A stretch of 64,000 nucleotides of DNA. Origin: JAGPUQ01 sp963708735 (GTDB taxonomy: Bacteria; Pseudomonadota; Gammaproteobacteria; Pseudomonadales; Porticoccaceae). The position numbers were made by a program, and so were the translations under genes. How positions within the stretch are numbered: the first letter of the stretch is position 1; every line of letters begins with the position of its first letter. The notes below the pieces were generated by a model. It was not told the origin of the DNA, made no database searches, and saw nothing but the letters and a program-made list of their open reading frames with translations. The stretch spans positions 62,001-126,000 of the forward strand of contig CAVPTW010000013.1 of assembly GCA_963708735.1 (NCBI GenBank), in the 5' to 3' direction. Shown here piece by piece: positions 7,719 to 17,170 of this stretch.

Positions 7719-8966
7719 ATGGCCACCAACCTCTGCTACGACCCCACCACGCGCGCCGTCATCGACAACCCCTTCCCCCTGTTTGAACGCCTCCAGCGCG
7801 AGGCGCCGGTGCACTGGAGCGCGCCGCTGCGCGGTTGGGTAGTGACGCGCCACGAGGACTGCAAGGCGATCCTGCTCGACAAACGATTTTCCGCCGCGCG
7901 CATGCTGCCGTTCTTCAATGCGTTGTCGCAGGAACAGCGCGCCAGATTGCATGCTCTCGAAGCCTCGGTCAGTTTGTGGACGGTGTTTCTCGATCCGCCC
8001 GATCACACCCGCCTGCGCAGCCTGCTCAATCGGGGCTTCACCTCGCGCGCGGTGCAGGCGATGGCGCCGCGCATCGCCGAAATCGTCCACGAGACCATCG
8101 ATGCGGTGGTGGGACGCACCCAAATCGATTTCATCCGCGATCTGGCCTACCGGATTCCGGCGGCAGTGATCATGGAAATGCTGGGCGCCGAGCGCAACGA
8201 GATCGAAGCGTTCAAGCTGTGGTCGGACGACCTCGGACTGTTCATCGGCAGTTCCCGCGTCACGCCGGACAAGTACGAACGCGCCGAGGCGGCGATGGCG
8301 AATCTGACCGGCGCCTTTCGCGATCTGGTGGCGGACCGCCGCCGTCGGCCGCGCGTCGACATGATCAGCGATCTCATCCGCGCCGAGGACGCGGGCGAAG
8401 TGCTGAATGAATCGGAGCTGATCGCGACCTGCGTGCTGCTGTTGTTTGCGGGCCACGAGACCACCGGCAACCTGCTCGGCACCGGCATGTACTATCTGAC
8501 GCGCCACCCGGACCAGCTCGCGGATTTGCGCCGGCATCCGGAACTGGCCGAATCCGCGGTGGAGGAAATTCTCCGCTACGACGGACCCAATGCGGCGGTG
8601 ACCCGGGTCGCGGCCGAGGCTATCGAATTCGGCGGCCAGCGCATCGCCAAGGGCCAGCGCGTGTTCGCCATGATCAACGCGGCCAACCGCGATCCGGAAG
8701 TGTTCCCCGATCCACAGCGGTTCGACATTCGCCGTCCGCCGCCAAGCGGCACGCCGCTCGGGCAGTTCGCCTTCGGCCACGGCATTCACTTCTGTATCGG
8801 CGCACCCCTGGCACGTCTGGAAGGCCGCATCGCGCTGCCGATCTTTGCCGAGCGTATCCGCAATCCCCGCGTGATCGGCGGCGAACCCGAATGGCTGGAC
8901 AGCCTGAGTTTTCGCGGTCTCACCGCGCTGCCGCTGGCGGCTGAGTTCGTCGCCCGCGACGGTTAG
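7719..8966 (+). CDS. Cytochrome P450
   Basis: A 415-residue soluble bacterial P450. The I-helix oxygen-activation motif AGHETT is near residues 244-249, the ExxR pair (EEILR) near 281-285, and the heme-ligand loop FGHGIHFCIG has the thiolate cysteine C359. No membrane anchor is present, as expected for bacterial CYPs. The ATG at 7719 has GAGG 11 bases upstream; the longer open frame before it has no support. Substrate unknown; the family hydroxylates terpenoids, fatty acids or macrolides. No ferredoxin or ferredoxin reductase gene is adjacent, so redox partners must be elsewhere. Confidence 0.93.
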   Translation: MATNLCYDPTTRAVIDNPFPLFERLQREAPVHWSAPLRGWVVTRHEDCKAILLDKRFSAARMLPFFNALSQEQRARLHALEASVSLWTVFLDPPDHTRLRSLLNRGFTSRAVQAMAPRIAEIVHETIDAVVGRTQIDFIRDLAYRIPAAVIMEMLGAERNEIEAFKLWSDDLGLFIGSSRVTPDKYERAEAAMANLTGAFRDLVADRRRRPRVDMISDLIRAEDAGEVLNESELIATCVLLLFAGHETTGNLLGTGMYYLTRHPDQLADLRRHPELAESAVEEILRYDGPNAAVTRVAAEAIEFGGQRIAKGQRVFAMINAANRDPEVFPDPQRFDIRRPPPSGTPLGQFAFGHGIHFCIGAPLARLEGRIALPIFAERIRNPRVIGGEPEWLDSLSFRGLTALPLAAEFVARDG

Positions 8967-9077
8967 CGGGTGCACCGCGCCGGTGTGCGGACCGGGCTCG
9001 CGGCCGGCACATCAGCCCGGGAGCAGGGTTCCTGTGCTACAAAGCCCGACCCCCACCATGACCCGTCCCGCCATACC

Positions 9078-9716
9078 ATGCTGACGCTGCTGTTCAATGG
9101 GCAAATCGCCCTGTTCGCCACCCTGCTGCTCGCCATCGTCGTCTCGCTCAGCCTGCACGAATTTGGCCACGCCCAGGCGGCCACCCTGCTGGGCGACGAC
9201 ACCGCGCGGCGCCTGGGGCGGCTCACGGTGAATCCGGCGGCCCATATCGACCCGTTGGGTCTGCTGATGGTCGTGCTGGTGGGATTTGGCTACGCGCGGC
9301 CGGTGCCCTTCAATCCCGCCAACATGCGTCGGCGCTGGTCGCCGGCCGCGGTAGCGGCGGCGGGGCCCGGCATGAATCTGCTGCTCGCGGTGGCGGCGGT
9401 GAATCTGCTGGCCCTCGGCGCCCAGTCGGACGGCGCTGCCTGGTCGCGGGAAGTCGTGCTGGCGCTGACCATTCTGGCCCGGATCAACCTGCTGCTGATG
9501 CTGTTCAACCTCGTGCCGCTGGGGCCGCTCGATGGCCACTACATTCTGTCCTGGCTGCTGCCGCCCCGCCTGGGCCGCCGCTACGACCAGTTCAATGCCC
9601 GCCACGGCACCCAGGTGTTTCTGGTGCTGATCCTGCTCAGCGTGATGGGCGTACCGGTATTTCGCGTGCTCTCCGAAGGCGCGGATCGCGTGCTGCCGCT
9701 GTTGATTTTCGTCTGA
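9078..9716 (+). CDS. Site-2 protease family (M50) membrane protein
   Basis: A 212-residue polytopic membrane protein. The zinc motif HEFGH gives H27, E28 and H31 inside the first hydrophobic segment, and the second metal-site motif NLVPLGPLDGH contains the aspartate near residue 151. At least four hydrophobic helices are visible. Family members are intramembrane metalloproteases; the short stand-alone form lacks a PDZ domain, so it is not RseP. ATG at 9078 is preceded only by a weak ribosome binding site. The role is unknown. Confidence 0.88.
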   Translation: MLTLLFNGQIALFATLLLAIVVSLSLHEFGHAQAATLLGDDTARRLGRLTVNPAAHIDPLGLLMVVLVGFGYARPVPFNPANMRRRWSPAAVAAAGPGMNLLLAVAAVNLLALGAQSDGAAWSREVVLALTILARINLLLMLFNLVPLGPLDGHYILSWLLPPRLGRRYDQFNARHGTQVFLVLILLSVMGVPVFRVLSEGADRVLPLLIFV

Positions 9717-9773
9717 GCCGGCGCCGTCGCGAACCCGGGATACGTGCTCAGGCTGTGGGCGCGCCCCGCAGCA

Positions 9774-10367
9774 TCAGCCGACGGCCTTCCGGATCAGCGG
9801 TGCCAGCGCATCCGGCAGATGAATCTGTCCGGCCAGTACAAACGCCTGCGCTTGCGCCGACATCTTGCGCCAGGTCTTGCGGATGATGTCCAGCCACTTG
9901 GCTTCGTCGTAATCGGGGTGCTGGGCGGCGAAGCCCGCCAGGTAGTGTTCCAGAAAGACCAGGGCGGACACATCCTCCAGCAGTTGCGTCTCCGGGTTCG
10001 TTTTCAGGTCCTGCTTACTGACGGCGGCCTTGACGCGCGCGATCATCGCCGCGTCGTAGCCGGTCTCTTCCATGATGGTCGCGGCAGTCTCGGCATGAAA
10101 CCGGTACAGCCCCGTGCGCCAGCGCAGGTAACCCGGCCGGCCGGCTGGATATGTAGAGCGCGGCGTCAGCCAGCGCTGGATGTGCTGGGCGCGCACCGCG
10201 AGCTGGACGGCTTCCGATGCGTCGGGCGCGAAACGTTTCAGCATCGCGGTCATGCGCTCGGCATAGAGCAATTCCCGGGGTCGGCCGTCTTCTCGATTGG
10301 GATCCTGCGCATTGGCGGCGTCGAAGCGGGCGATGGTGGTAGTGAAGCGTTGCGGATCGGTGATCAT
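9774..10367 (-). CDS. DUF4202 domain-containing protein
   Basis: A 197-residue soluble protein matching my memory of the DUF4202 family along its whole length (MITDPQRF at the start; LLYAERMT, HIQRW and KQDLKTNPETQ further on). The function of the family is not established; the conserved H/E/D residues suggest a helical HD-like fold, which is inference. A longer open frame starts at 10442, but family similarity begins at the ATG used here. Convergent with the M50 protease gene. Confidence 0.8.
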   Translation of the reverse strand: MITDPQRFTTTIARFDAANAQDPNREDGRPRELLYAERMTAMLKRFAPDASEAVQLAVRAQHIQRWLTPRSTYPAGRPGYLRWRTGLYRFHAETAATIMEETGYDAAMIARVKAAVSKQDLKTNPETQLLEDVSALVFLEHYLAGFAAQHPDYDEAKWLDIIRKTWRKMSAQAQAFVLAGQIHLPDALAPLIRKAVG

Positions 10368-10524
10368 TTGGGTGTGTGACTGCTGCTCGGAAAATGACCC
10401 GTCTGTCTCGGGAAGTTTTCGGAAACCCTTGCTCACGCACAAGGCGTTGGCGCAGTTCCCGCAGTGGACATGATCGTAGAAATCGCGCCGGGCTGCGACT
10501 CCGCGGTGGGTATCCCACAGCCCG

Positions 10525-10572
10525 CGTAACAGCGCAGATGGCTGCCGCAGCAGCTTTTTAGCGGGCTGTCAG
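10525..10572 (-). repeat. End fragment of the MITE-like repeat
   Basis: Bases around 10525-10572 (CGCAGATGGCTGCCGCAGCA, then CTTTTTAGCGGGCTGTCA) match about 48 bp of one end of the 147-bp repeat. The other end is not recognisable. The fragment runs into the stop codon of ybbP at 10569. Confidence 0.65.
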
Positions 10573-13031
10573 GTCGCTCCGTGGCGCAGCAAGGCCAGCG
10601 TCGGCTGGCGCAGCGCGCGGCGGCTGGCGCCGACGCCGGCCGCCGCTACCAGTACCGCCAGCAGCGGCGGCAGCAACAGCCAGGGTGAGCTGAGCGGCAG
10701 CGCGATACCTAGCCGTGACCCCAGCGGATAGAGCACCGCCAGCGTTATCAGCACGGCGCCCAGCGCGGCACAGCCACCCAGGGTGAGGAACTCGATCCAG
10801 GCGATCTGGCGCAGCAGCACCCGCTCGCCACCCAAGGTGCGCAGCAATGCGTTGTCGCGGCCGCGTTCGGCTTCGCCGCCCGCCAGTGCGGCGCCCAGCA
10901 CCAGCACCGCCGCGAACATCAGCAGGGCCGCCAGCAGCGCGGTGGCGCGGCTCGCCTGACGGGCGATGTCGCCGGCGCGCGCCAGCAACGCCTGGACGTC
11001 GAGCAGGGTGATGTGGGGCAGCTCACGCAATAGTGTGGCCGTGCGCGCGGCGCTCCCCGGGGGCAGCCAGAAACCGCTGAGCCAGGTGATGTCCTCGCCG
11101 GCCAGTGCGCCCGGCGCGAACATGAAAAAGAAGTTGGGCTCGAAGCTGTCCCAGTCCACTTCGCGCAGGCTGGTGACCCGGGCGTCGAGCGTGCCCCGGC
11201 TGGTGACGAATTGCAGCCGATCACCCAATGTGAGCCCCAGGTTTTCCGCCAGTTCCCGCTCCACCGAGACGCCGTCGCTCGGGCTGGGCCAGTCGCCCTG
11301 GATTATCCGATTGCTGCGCGGCAGCAGCTCCGCTTCGGTGAGGGCGAGATCCCGATTGAGGGCGCGTTCGCTGCGGGAGTTTTCCTTCGTCACCGCATCG
11401 CGCATCGGCACGCCGTTGATGCTGGTGAGGCGGCCGCGCACCATCGCGTAGAGCGGCTGGCCTTCGGCATGCTCGGCATCCAGCCAGGCGCGGTAGGTAG
11501 CGCGGTCGGCGTCGAACAGGTTGAGCACGAAATGATTGGGCGCGCGCTCCGGCAGCTGGGTGCGCCAGTCATCCAGCAGGCGCGTACCCACCAGCCCGGA
11601 CAGGGTCAGCGCGGCCATCGCCAGCGTCAGTGCCGCCAGCAGTGGCAGGGTCAGGGTGGGGCGTCGGCCGAGGCGGCGCAGCGCCAGCCGCGCGGCGAGG
11701 GGGAGGCGGGCCCCGGCGATATCCAGCGCCTTCAACAGCGGCCACAGGACCAGGGGGAGCAGGGTGCCCAGCGCCGCCATCAGCAGCAACAGGACGCCGA
11801 GATCGGCGAGCGAGTCGGTCAGCAGGCCGGCGAGCAGCACCGGCACCGTCAGGGCGGCGGCGAGCTCCAGTCCGCTTGCGGTCGCGCGCTGCTGCACGCC
11901 CTGGCGGAGCACCACCAGTGCCGGCACCCGCACCAGACTCGCGAGGCGAGGCAGGGCGAACCCGAACCAGAGCAACAGCGGCGCCAGGGCCAGCGCCAGC
12001 CAGTCGGCCGGGGTTCCGGCCCAGGGTTGCTGCCAGTCGAGCAGCCGGCGCAGCGCGAAAACCAGGGCGATGCCGAGACCGGCGCCGACGGCGACCGCCG
12101 GCAGCACGGCGGCGAATTCCCGCCCCAGCAGGCGGCCGATCACCTGGCGGCGGCTGGCGCCGAAGCTGCGCAGCAGACCGGCGAGCCGCGCGCGGCGGGC
12201 GACCCTCTGGCTGATGGCCAGATGAATGGCGGCGCCGCAGAGCAGGCTGATCAGCAGCACCGCGAGCTTGGCCCAGAGGGTCAGTTGGCGCAGCGGGCCG
12301 AGACTGCGCACGGCCGCATCCGCGATATCTTCCAGTTGCTGGTCCGGGCGCAGTCCGGGCCGCAGCGCGGCGGCGATGGCGTCCAGATCCGCCCCGGGCG
12401 CGCGGCTCATCAACAGCCGGTAATCGACGCGGGTGCCGGGCGCCAGCACGCCGGTGGCGGCGAGATCGTCGCGGTGGAACAGCACCCGTGGGCTCATGCC
12501 GTAGAAGCCGGCGCCTACATCCGGCAGCTGGCGGATCACGGCGCCGATGACAAAGGTCTTGTTGCCCAGCTCGAGCGTTTCGCCGGGGGTCACGCCCAGG
12601 CGGTCGAGCACTGCATCCTCGACCCAGAGTTCGCCCGGCGCCGGGCCCTGCGTCCGCGCCGCGGCGGGCGCAAAGCGCGCTGGCGCCACGGCGAGCGAAC
12701 CCGCCAGCGGATAGGCGGCATCGACCGCCCGCGCGCTCACCAGCAGCAGGTCGTCGCCGCGCACCAGCACGGTGGAAAAATCCACCACTTCGGAGTGCCG
12801 TGCCGGTGCCGCCAGGGCGCGTTGCCCGGCGGTCGGTTCATGGGTGCCCGACAGCACCAGCTCGCCGCCCAGGGCTTCGGCGGTGCGCACCGCAAAGCGG
12901 GCTTCCAGTTCCGCGCGCAGCAGGATCATGGCGCCGAGCGCGAAGGCGGCGATGGCCAGGGCGGCGGCAAGGAGCCGGAAACCCGAGTCCCGCCAGGGGC
13001 GCAGCAGCGTGCGGATCACGGACGCAGCCAC
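10569..13031 (-). CDS. ybbP: FtsX-family ABC transporter permease YbbP
   Basis: An 820-residue integral membrane protein with an N-terminal helix (about 18-38), a large periplasmic region (about 40-240), a middle block of helices, a second periplasmic region and a C-terminal helix group: the two-FtsX/MacB-like-domain layout of YbbP. It pairs with YbbA (13016-13750), whose stop it overlaps by 16 bases. The start is a GTG at 13031; a GTG at 13019 is also possible. The YbbAP-TesA locus in E. coli is linked to lipoprotein or hydrophobic-compound extraction; a precise substrate is not known. The stop codon sits at the edge of a repeat fragment. Confidence 0.9.
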   Translation of the reverse strand: MAASVIRTLLRPWRDSGFRLLAAALAIAAFALGAMILLRAELEARFAVRTAEALGGELVLSGTHEPTAGQRALAAPARHSEVVDFSTVLVRGDDLLLVSARAVDAAYPLAGSLAVAPARFAPAAARTQGPAPGELWVEDAVLDRLGVTPGETLELGNKTFVIGAVIRQLPDVGAGFYGMSPRVLFHRDDLAATGVLAPGTRVDYRLLMSRAPGADLDAIAAALRPGLRPDQQLEDIADAAVRSLGPLRQLTLWAKLAVLLISLLCGAAIHLAISQRVARRARLAGLLRSFGASRRQVIGRLLGREFAAVLPAVAVGAGLGIALVFALRRLLDWQQPWAGTPADWLALALAPLLLWFGFALPRLASLVRVPALVVLRQGVQQRATASGLELAAALTVPVLLAGLLTDSLADLGVLLLLMAALGTLLPLVLWPLLKALDIAGARLPLAARLALRRLGRRPTLTLPLLAALTLAMAALTLSGLVGTRLLDDWRTQLPERAPNHFVLNLFDADRATYRAWLDAEHAEGQPLYAMVRGRLTSINGVPMRDAVTKENSRSERALNRDLALTEAELLPRSNRIIQGDWPSPSDGVSVERELAENLGLTLGDRLQFVTSRGTLDARVTSLREVDWDSFEPNFFFMFAPGALAGEDITWLSGFWLPPGSAARTATLLRELPHITLLDVQALLARAGDIARQASRATALLAALLMFAAVLVLGAALAGGEAERGRDNALLRTLGGERVLLRQIAWIEFLTLGGCAALGAVLITLAVLYPLGSRLGIALPLSSPWLLLPPLLAVLVAAAGVGASRRALRQPTLALLRHGAT

Positions 13032-13750
13032 CGTATCGGCTGGGGCTGAGCGCGAATACGGCCCTCTTCGAGATACAGATGTCGCCCGCAGCGCTCCGCC
13101 AGCGGCGCGTCGTGGGTTACCAGTACCAGCGCGGCGCCCGTTTCCCGGTTGAGTTCAAACAGCAGATCCTGCACCCGTGCGCTGTTGGCGTGGTCGAGAC
13201 TGCCGGTGGGTTCGTCGGCGAACAGCAGTTTTGGCGCCACCGCGAAGGCGCGGGCGAGCGCCACCCGCTGCTGTTCGCCGCCCGAGAGCGTGGCTGGAAA
13301 ATGCCCGGTGCGGTGATTGAGCCCGACCCGGTCGAGCCACGCCTGCGCGCGCCGGGAGGCATCTGGCGCGCGCTGGAGCTCCAGCGGCAACATGACGTTT
13401 TCGAGCGCGGTGAGATCGCCGACCAGGTGAAAATCCTGAAACACGAAGGCGCAGAGTTCGCCGCGCCGCCGGGCACGGGCGTCCTCGTCGAGAGCGCTGA
13501 ACGGTCGGCCGTCCAGCCAGACCTCGCCGCTGGTCGGGATATCGAGCCCGGCGAGCAGGCCGAGCAAGGTGGACTTGCCGCTGCCGGACGGCCCGGTGAT
13601 GGCGAGGGTCGATCCTGCGCCGAGCGCCAGCTCGATGTCCTGGAGCAGCGTGAGATCGCCATCCGACCCCGACACCTGCTTGCCGAGATGGCGTGCTTCG
13701 AGCAAAAGCGCCTCAGGCACGGATGTGTCGGACGTGGATGAATCGGGCAT
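13016..13750 (-). CDS. ybbA: ABC transporter ATP-binding protein YbbA
   Basis: A 244-residue LolD/MacB-type ATPase. The Walker A GPSGSGKST, the signature LSGGEQQR and the Walker B followed by the catalytic glutamate (LLFADEPTGSLD) are intact, as is the H-loop (VTHD). It energises the YbbP permease, with which it overlaps. tesA is divergent, 220 bp away, the arrangement also seen in E. coli, so the assignment is supported by both sequence and context. Confidence 0.93.
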   Translation of the reverse strand: MPDSSTSDTSVPEALLLEARHLGKQVSGSDGDLTLLQDIELALGAGSTLAITGPSGSGKSTLLGLLAGLDIPTSGEVWLDGRPFSALDEDARARRRGELCAFVFQDFHLVGDLTALENVMLPLELQRAPDASRRAQAWLDRVGLNHRTGHFPATLSGGEQQRVALARAFAVAPKLLFADEPTGSLDHANSARVQDLLFELNRETGAALVLVTHDAPLAERCGRHLYLEEGRIRAQPQPIRWLRP

Positions 13751-13970
13751 GGCGACAAGACTTCACGAGAGGGGGGGGATGTACCGGGGGCAGTATCGAC
13801 GCTGCCCGGAAGCCTGACAAGTCGCTGTGCTCCGGCGCCGCCGCGTGCGGCGCGGGTTTGCGGTGGGCAACGGAGCTCCGTTGCGGACTGACGTACAATC
13901 CCGATCCTTGATCGCCGCCGCGCGGCGCCGCGCCGCAGGCTGCGCAAGGTCATCCGCGAGGGTTCGTTCC

Positions 13971-14690
13971 ATGGCTGGTTTCCGCCGCGTTTCCCCGGTT
14001 CGCTGTGGCGCGGCACTGCTCATTGCACTGGCGCTGCACTCCGCCACCGCGGTCGGCGCCGGGGGCATTTTGATCCTGGGCGACAGCATCAGTGCCGCCT
14101 ACGGTATCGACAAGGCGCAGGGCTGGGTGGCGCTTATGGAACAGCGACTTGCACAACAGTGCCCGGGTGTTGAGGTGACCAATGCGTCGGTCAGCGGTGA
14201 GACCACGGTAGGTGGCCTGCGTCGCTTGCCCGAACTGCTGGCCCGGTGGCGGCCGCAGGTGGTGGTGATCGAATTAGGCGGTAACGACGGCCTGCGTGGT
14301 TTGCCGCCTGAGTCGATGGCAAACAACCTGGCGCGCATGGTGCAGCTTGCGCGCGCCGCCGATGCCCACCCGATCCTGCTGGGCATGAAAATTCCGCCCA
14401 ACTACGGGCCGGTATACCAGCAGCGTTTCGAGCGTGCATTCGCCCGGGTTGCCGTCGATGAAAAATTGCCGTTTGTGGAGTTTTTTCTCGCCGGCGTTGG
14501 CGGCGACCCCAACTTCATTCAGGCCGACGGCATTCACCCCAATACCGCAGCGCAACCGTATCTGCTGAAAAATATCTGGAATTCGCTGGTGCAGGTTCTC
14601 GATGCCGCGGCAGGCTGCCGACTCGATCCGCGCTTCGGTGCGGCGTCGGTGGGCGGGAGCGGTTCAGCGCGGCCGGTCGCCCTTGAGTGA
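13971..14690 (+). CDS. tesA: Arylesterase / acyl-CoA thioesterase I (SGNH hydrolase)
   Basis: A 239-residue GDSL esterase with an N-terminal signal peptide (hydrophobic about 12-28). SGNH blocks: nucleophile S39 in GDSIS, the glycine in block II, N104 in GGND, and D/H near 186-189 (DGIHPN). Periplasmic multifunctional esterase, thioesterase and lysophospholipase in the family. ATG at 13971 has GAGGG upstream; an extended open frame before it is rich in arginine and unlikely to be translated. Divergent from ybbA. Confidence 0.92.
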   Translation: MAGFRRVSPVRCGAALLIALALHSATAVGAGGILILGDSISAAYGIDKAQGWVALMEQRLAQQCPGVEVTNASVSGETTVGGLRRLPELLARWRPQVVVIELGGNDGLRGLPPESMANNLARMVQLARAADAHPILLGMKIPPNYGPVYQQRFERAFARVAVDEKLPFVEFFLAGVGGDPNFIQADGIHPNTAAQPYLLKNIWNSLVQVLDAAAGCRLDPRFGAASVGGSGSARPVALE

Positions 14691-15500
14691 AATCCGGTGC
14701 AGCAGGCGGCGATGGCCGTGGTAATCGTTGACCGGATAATGCTGGGCGGCGCGGTTGTCCCACATCGCCAGCGCACCCGGACTCCAGCGGAACCGGCACT
14801 GGTATTCCGGCCTGCGCAGATGTTGGTAGAGCAGATCGAGCAGCGGCTGGCTTGCTGCTTCGGTCCAGCCCTCGAAGCACAGCGTGTGGCCTTCATTCAC
14901 ATAGAGGATTTTTTCGCCGGTTTCCGGATGGGTTCGCACCACCGGATGGAGGTTCGCGAACTCCTGGCGCGGTGCGCTGTCGCCGATGTCCTTGAGGCGG
15001 TCCTCGCGGGTTTTGGTGACATCCGCCTTTGCCGAGGAATTCACCGCGCGCAGACCCTGGATGCGTGCCTTGATCTCGTCTGGCAGGGTTGCGTAGGCGA
15101 GCACCATGTTGACGAAGATGGTGTCGCCGCCCACCGGTGGAATCTCCAGCGCATAGAGAGTGGCGCCCGCCGCCGGGGTTTCCAGATAGGCCGTATCCGA
15201 GTGCCAGACGCCGCCAAAGTTGACGGTTTCGTGGGCCAGTTTCAGCACCGGCGCAATCAGCGGATGACCTTCGATACCGGGCAAAAACGGATATTTTTCC
15301 ACTTCGCCAAACTGCCGGGTGAACGCGAGCTGCTGGTCCGGCGTCAGGGTCTGGTCGCGGAAAAACAGCACCTTGCGCTCCAGCCACACCTTGCGCAGCT
15401 CCGCCAGCGTGGCCGGAGGAATGGGCCGGGACAGATCGAGGCCGGTGATTTCGGCGCCGATCGCCGGCGTCAGCGGATGACTCTCGAAGTGCGTGTTCAC
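14664..15500 (-). CDS. TauD/TfdA family 2-oxoglutarate-dependent dioxygenase
   Basis: A 278-residue Fe(II)/2-oxoglutarate oxygenase. The metal-binding HxD motif is in HSDTAYLE, the distal histidine in AQHYPV, and the 2-oxoglutarate-binding arginine in the C-terminal RRLLHRISLKGD. Start is GTG at 15500, because family similarity begins exactly there (VNTHFESHPLTPAIGAEI); the frame upstream is only a shadow of leuB. That GTG overlaps the leuB stop as GTGA, suggesting translational coupling. The family hydroxylates taurine, aryloxyalkanoates and similar acids; here the substrate is unknown, and the leuB pairing hints at a branched hydroxyacid. The 3' end overlaps the end of tesA by 27 bases (convergent). 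Confidence 0.9.
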   Translation of the reverse strand: MNTHFESHPLTPAIGAEITGLDLSRPIPPATLAELRKVWLERKVLFFRDQTLTPDQQLAFTRQFGEVEKYPFLPGIEGHPLIAPVLKLAHETVNFGGVWHSDTAYLETPAAGATLYALEIPPVGGDTIFVNMVLAYATLPDEIKARIQGLRAVNSSAKADVTKTREDRLKDIGDSAPRQEFANLHPVVRTHPETGEKILYVNEGHTLCFEGWTEAASQPLLDLLYQHLRRPEYQCRFRWSPGALAMWDNRAAQHYPVNDYHGHRRLLHRISLKGDRPR

Positions 15501-16606
15501 GGAACCCTCGGTGCCGCACGCAGTTTCGCGACGACCTTGTCGCCAAAGGTTTCGGTATCGATGGTCTTTACCTCGACGCCCGGCTGCGCGAGGTCGGGCG
15601 TGGAGAAACCGTCGGCAAACACCGCCTGCATCGCCGCCCAGATGTTGCGGGCTTCCGCTGCCATGCCGAAGCTGTACTCCAGCATCATTGCGGCCGAGCC
15701 GATCATCGAATAGGGATTGGCGATGTTCCTGCCGGCAATGTCCGGCGCCGAACCGTGAGACGGCTCGTAATAGGCTTTGTCGTCGCCGATGCAGGCCGAT
15801 GGCATCAGGCCCAGGGAGCCGATGATGCCGCCGCCCTGATCGCTCAAGATATCGCCGAACATGTTTTCCATCACCATCACGTCGAACTGGCGCGGGTTGA
15901 GACACAGATGCGTGGCGGCGGCATCGACCAGCATGGGGACAATCTTCACGTCCGGGTATGCGGGCGCCATTTCTTCCAGCACCTCATTCCAGAGCACGCT
16001 CGATTTCAGCACATTGCTCTTGTGGATATTGTGCAGCACACCCTTGCGGCGCTGCGCCAGCTCCAGGCCTTTTTTCAGTATCTGCTTGATCTGGATCTCG
16101 TCGTAGCGCAGGGTTTCTTCGACGTAGCGGTGGTTGTGGGCGTCGACGCCCACCGTCTTGGTGCCGAAATACAGTCCGCCCACCAGCTCGCGGATCAGCA
16201 TGATGTCGATGCCCTCGCCGATGATTTCCGGCCGCAGCGGCGAAAAGTGCGCGAGCGCCTTGGGCAACACGATGGGGCGGAAGTTGGCGTAGGTGTTGTA
16301 GCGCGCGCGCAGCGGCAACACCGCGCCGCGTTCGGGCTGCATGTCCACCGGAATCTTTTTGGTCGCTTCGTAGTCCAGTCCGACCGGCCCTTTGAGAATG
16401 GCGTCGGCGCGGTCGCAGACGGCCTGGGTCGTGGCCGGAAACGGGTGGCCGTGGTCGAAGTAGGCTTGGGCGCCAAAGGGTGCCTGAATCAGGTCGAAGT
16501 GGACCGGGTTGCGCTCCTCCACCACGCGCAGCACCTTGAGGGCTTCGCAGGTGATCTCGGGGCCGATACCGTCTCCGGGGAGTACGGCGACGCGATGGGT
16601 TTTCAT
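15497..16606 (-). CDS. leuB: 3-isopropylmalate dehydrogenase family (LeuB-like)
   Basis: A 369-residue NAD-dependent beta-decarboxylating dehydrogenase. It begins with the conserved PGDGIGPEI segment, has RELVGGLYFG (the LeuB form of the loop), and ends with the GSAPDIAGRNIANP cofactor motif. It oxidatively decarboxylates 3-isopropylmalate in leucine synthesis, or a related malate in close paralogues. leuA, leuC and leuD are not adjacent; instead it is fused in translation to a TauD oxygenase, so a paralogous substrate (homoisocitrate- or tartrate-like) cannot be ruled out. CGGAG lies 6 bases before the ATG. Confidence 0.8.
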   Translation of the reverse strand: MKTHRVAVLPGDGIGPEITCEALKVLRVVEERNPVHFDLIQAPFGAQAYFDHGHPFPATTQAVCDRADAILKGPVGLDYEATKKIPVDMQPERGAVLPLRARYNTYANFRPIVLPKALAHFSPLRPEIIGEGIDIMLIRELVGGLYFGTKTVGVDAHNHRYVEETLRYDEIQIKQILKKGLELAQRRKGVLHNIHKSNVLKSSVLWNEVLEEMAPAYPDVKIVPMLVDAAATHLCLNPRQFDVMVMENMFGDILSDQGGGIIGSLGLMPSACIGDDKAYYEPSHGSAPDIAGRNIANPYSMIGSAAMMLEYSFGMAAEARNIWAAMQAVFADGFSTPDLAQPGVEVKTIDTETFGDKVVAKLRAAPRVP

Positions 16607-16723
16607 GAGCGCTCCGGGGTTGAGTCGAAAAACGGAGGCTATTGTAGGGAAGAATGCCCGGGCGTGAACCCGGGGTCCGCATCCGCCCGAGCTTGATCAA
16701 TATCCGGGAATCGTCGCCGCCAA

Positions 16724-17140
16724 TCAGTTGCGGGGGATGACGACCTGCACAAGGTTACGGCCGTTGGCGCGCTCGTAGGCCAGGGAGCTGGCCGCCTTGC
16801 GCACCAGCATGATTCCCAGCCCGCCGACCTTCGCCTCCGCCAGCGATGTGGCCGGCACCGGGTCCGGCTGCTCCAGGGGATTGAACGGACAGCCCTGATC
16901 GCTCACCACCAGCACCACATCTTCCGGCGTCAGGCTGATCGTCACCGCGACGGAATGATCGCTGTCGACACCGCCGTGGCGAATCGCGTTCGTCACCAGT
17001 TCCTCGAACACCAGTTCGGTCTGAAAGCGCGGTCGTTCGCCCACTCCGGCTCGGATCAGGATGGCGCCGAGTTCGCTCATGCCGCGGGCCAGCTCGCCCG
17101 CGCCGGGTCCGATCTCCAGGCGCGCTGTGTCCGATGTCAC
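16724..17140 (-). CDS. RsbW-like ATP-binding protein (HATPase_c_2)
   Basis: A 138-residue GHKL-fold protein of the anti-sigma-factor/serine kinase type. N-box ELVTNAIRHGG, G1 region DQGCPFNP and G2 region GGLGIMLVRK are visible. Such proteins phosphorylate a STAS partner on serine and also bind a target (a sigma factor in Bacillus). The STAS partner is encoded immediately upstream (17171-17512). Start is a GTG at 17140 with GAGG 7 bases before it. No sigma factor gene lies in the window beside it, so the target is unknown. Confidence 0.88.
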   Translation of the reverse strand: MTSDTARLEIGPGAGELARGMSELGAILIRAGVGERPRFQTELVFEELVTNAIRHGGVDSDHSVAVTISLTPEDVVLVVSDQGCPFNPLEQPDPVPATSLAEAKVGGLGIMLVRKAASSLAYERANGRNLVQVVIPRN

Positions 17141-17170
17141 GCAGACCTCGCGGTGGCTGGTCAGGATTCG

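Noticed and set aside
8970..9077. N-terminal extension of the M50 protease
   Set aside because: Not hydrophobic, not conserved, and the protein start at MLTLLFNGQ places the HEFGH motif at the usual distance.
11211..13049. Open frame of 612 codons on the plus strand antisense to ybbP
   Set aside because: Glutamine/arginine-rich shadow; ybbP is complete on the other strand.
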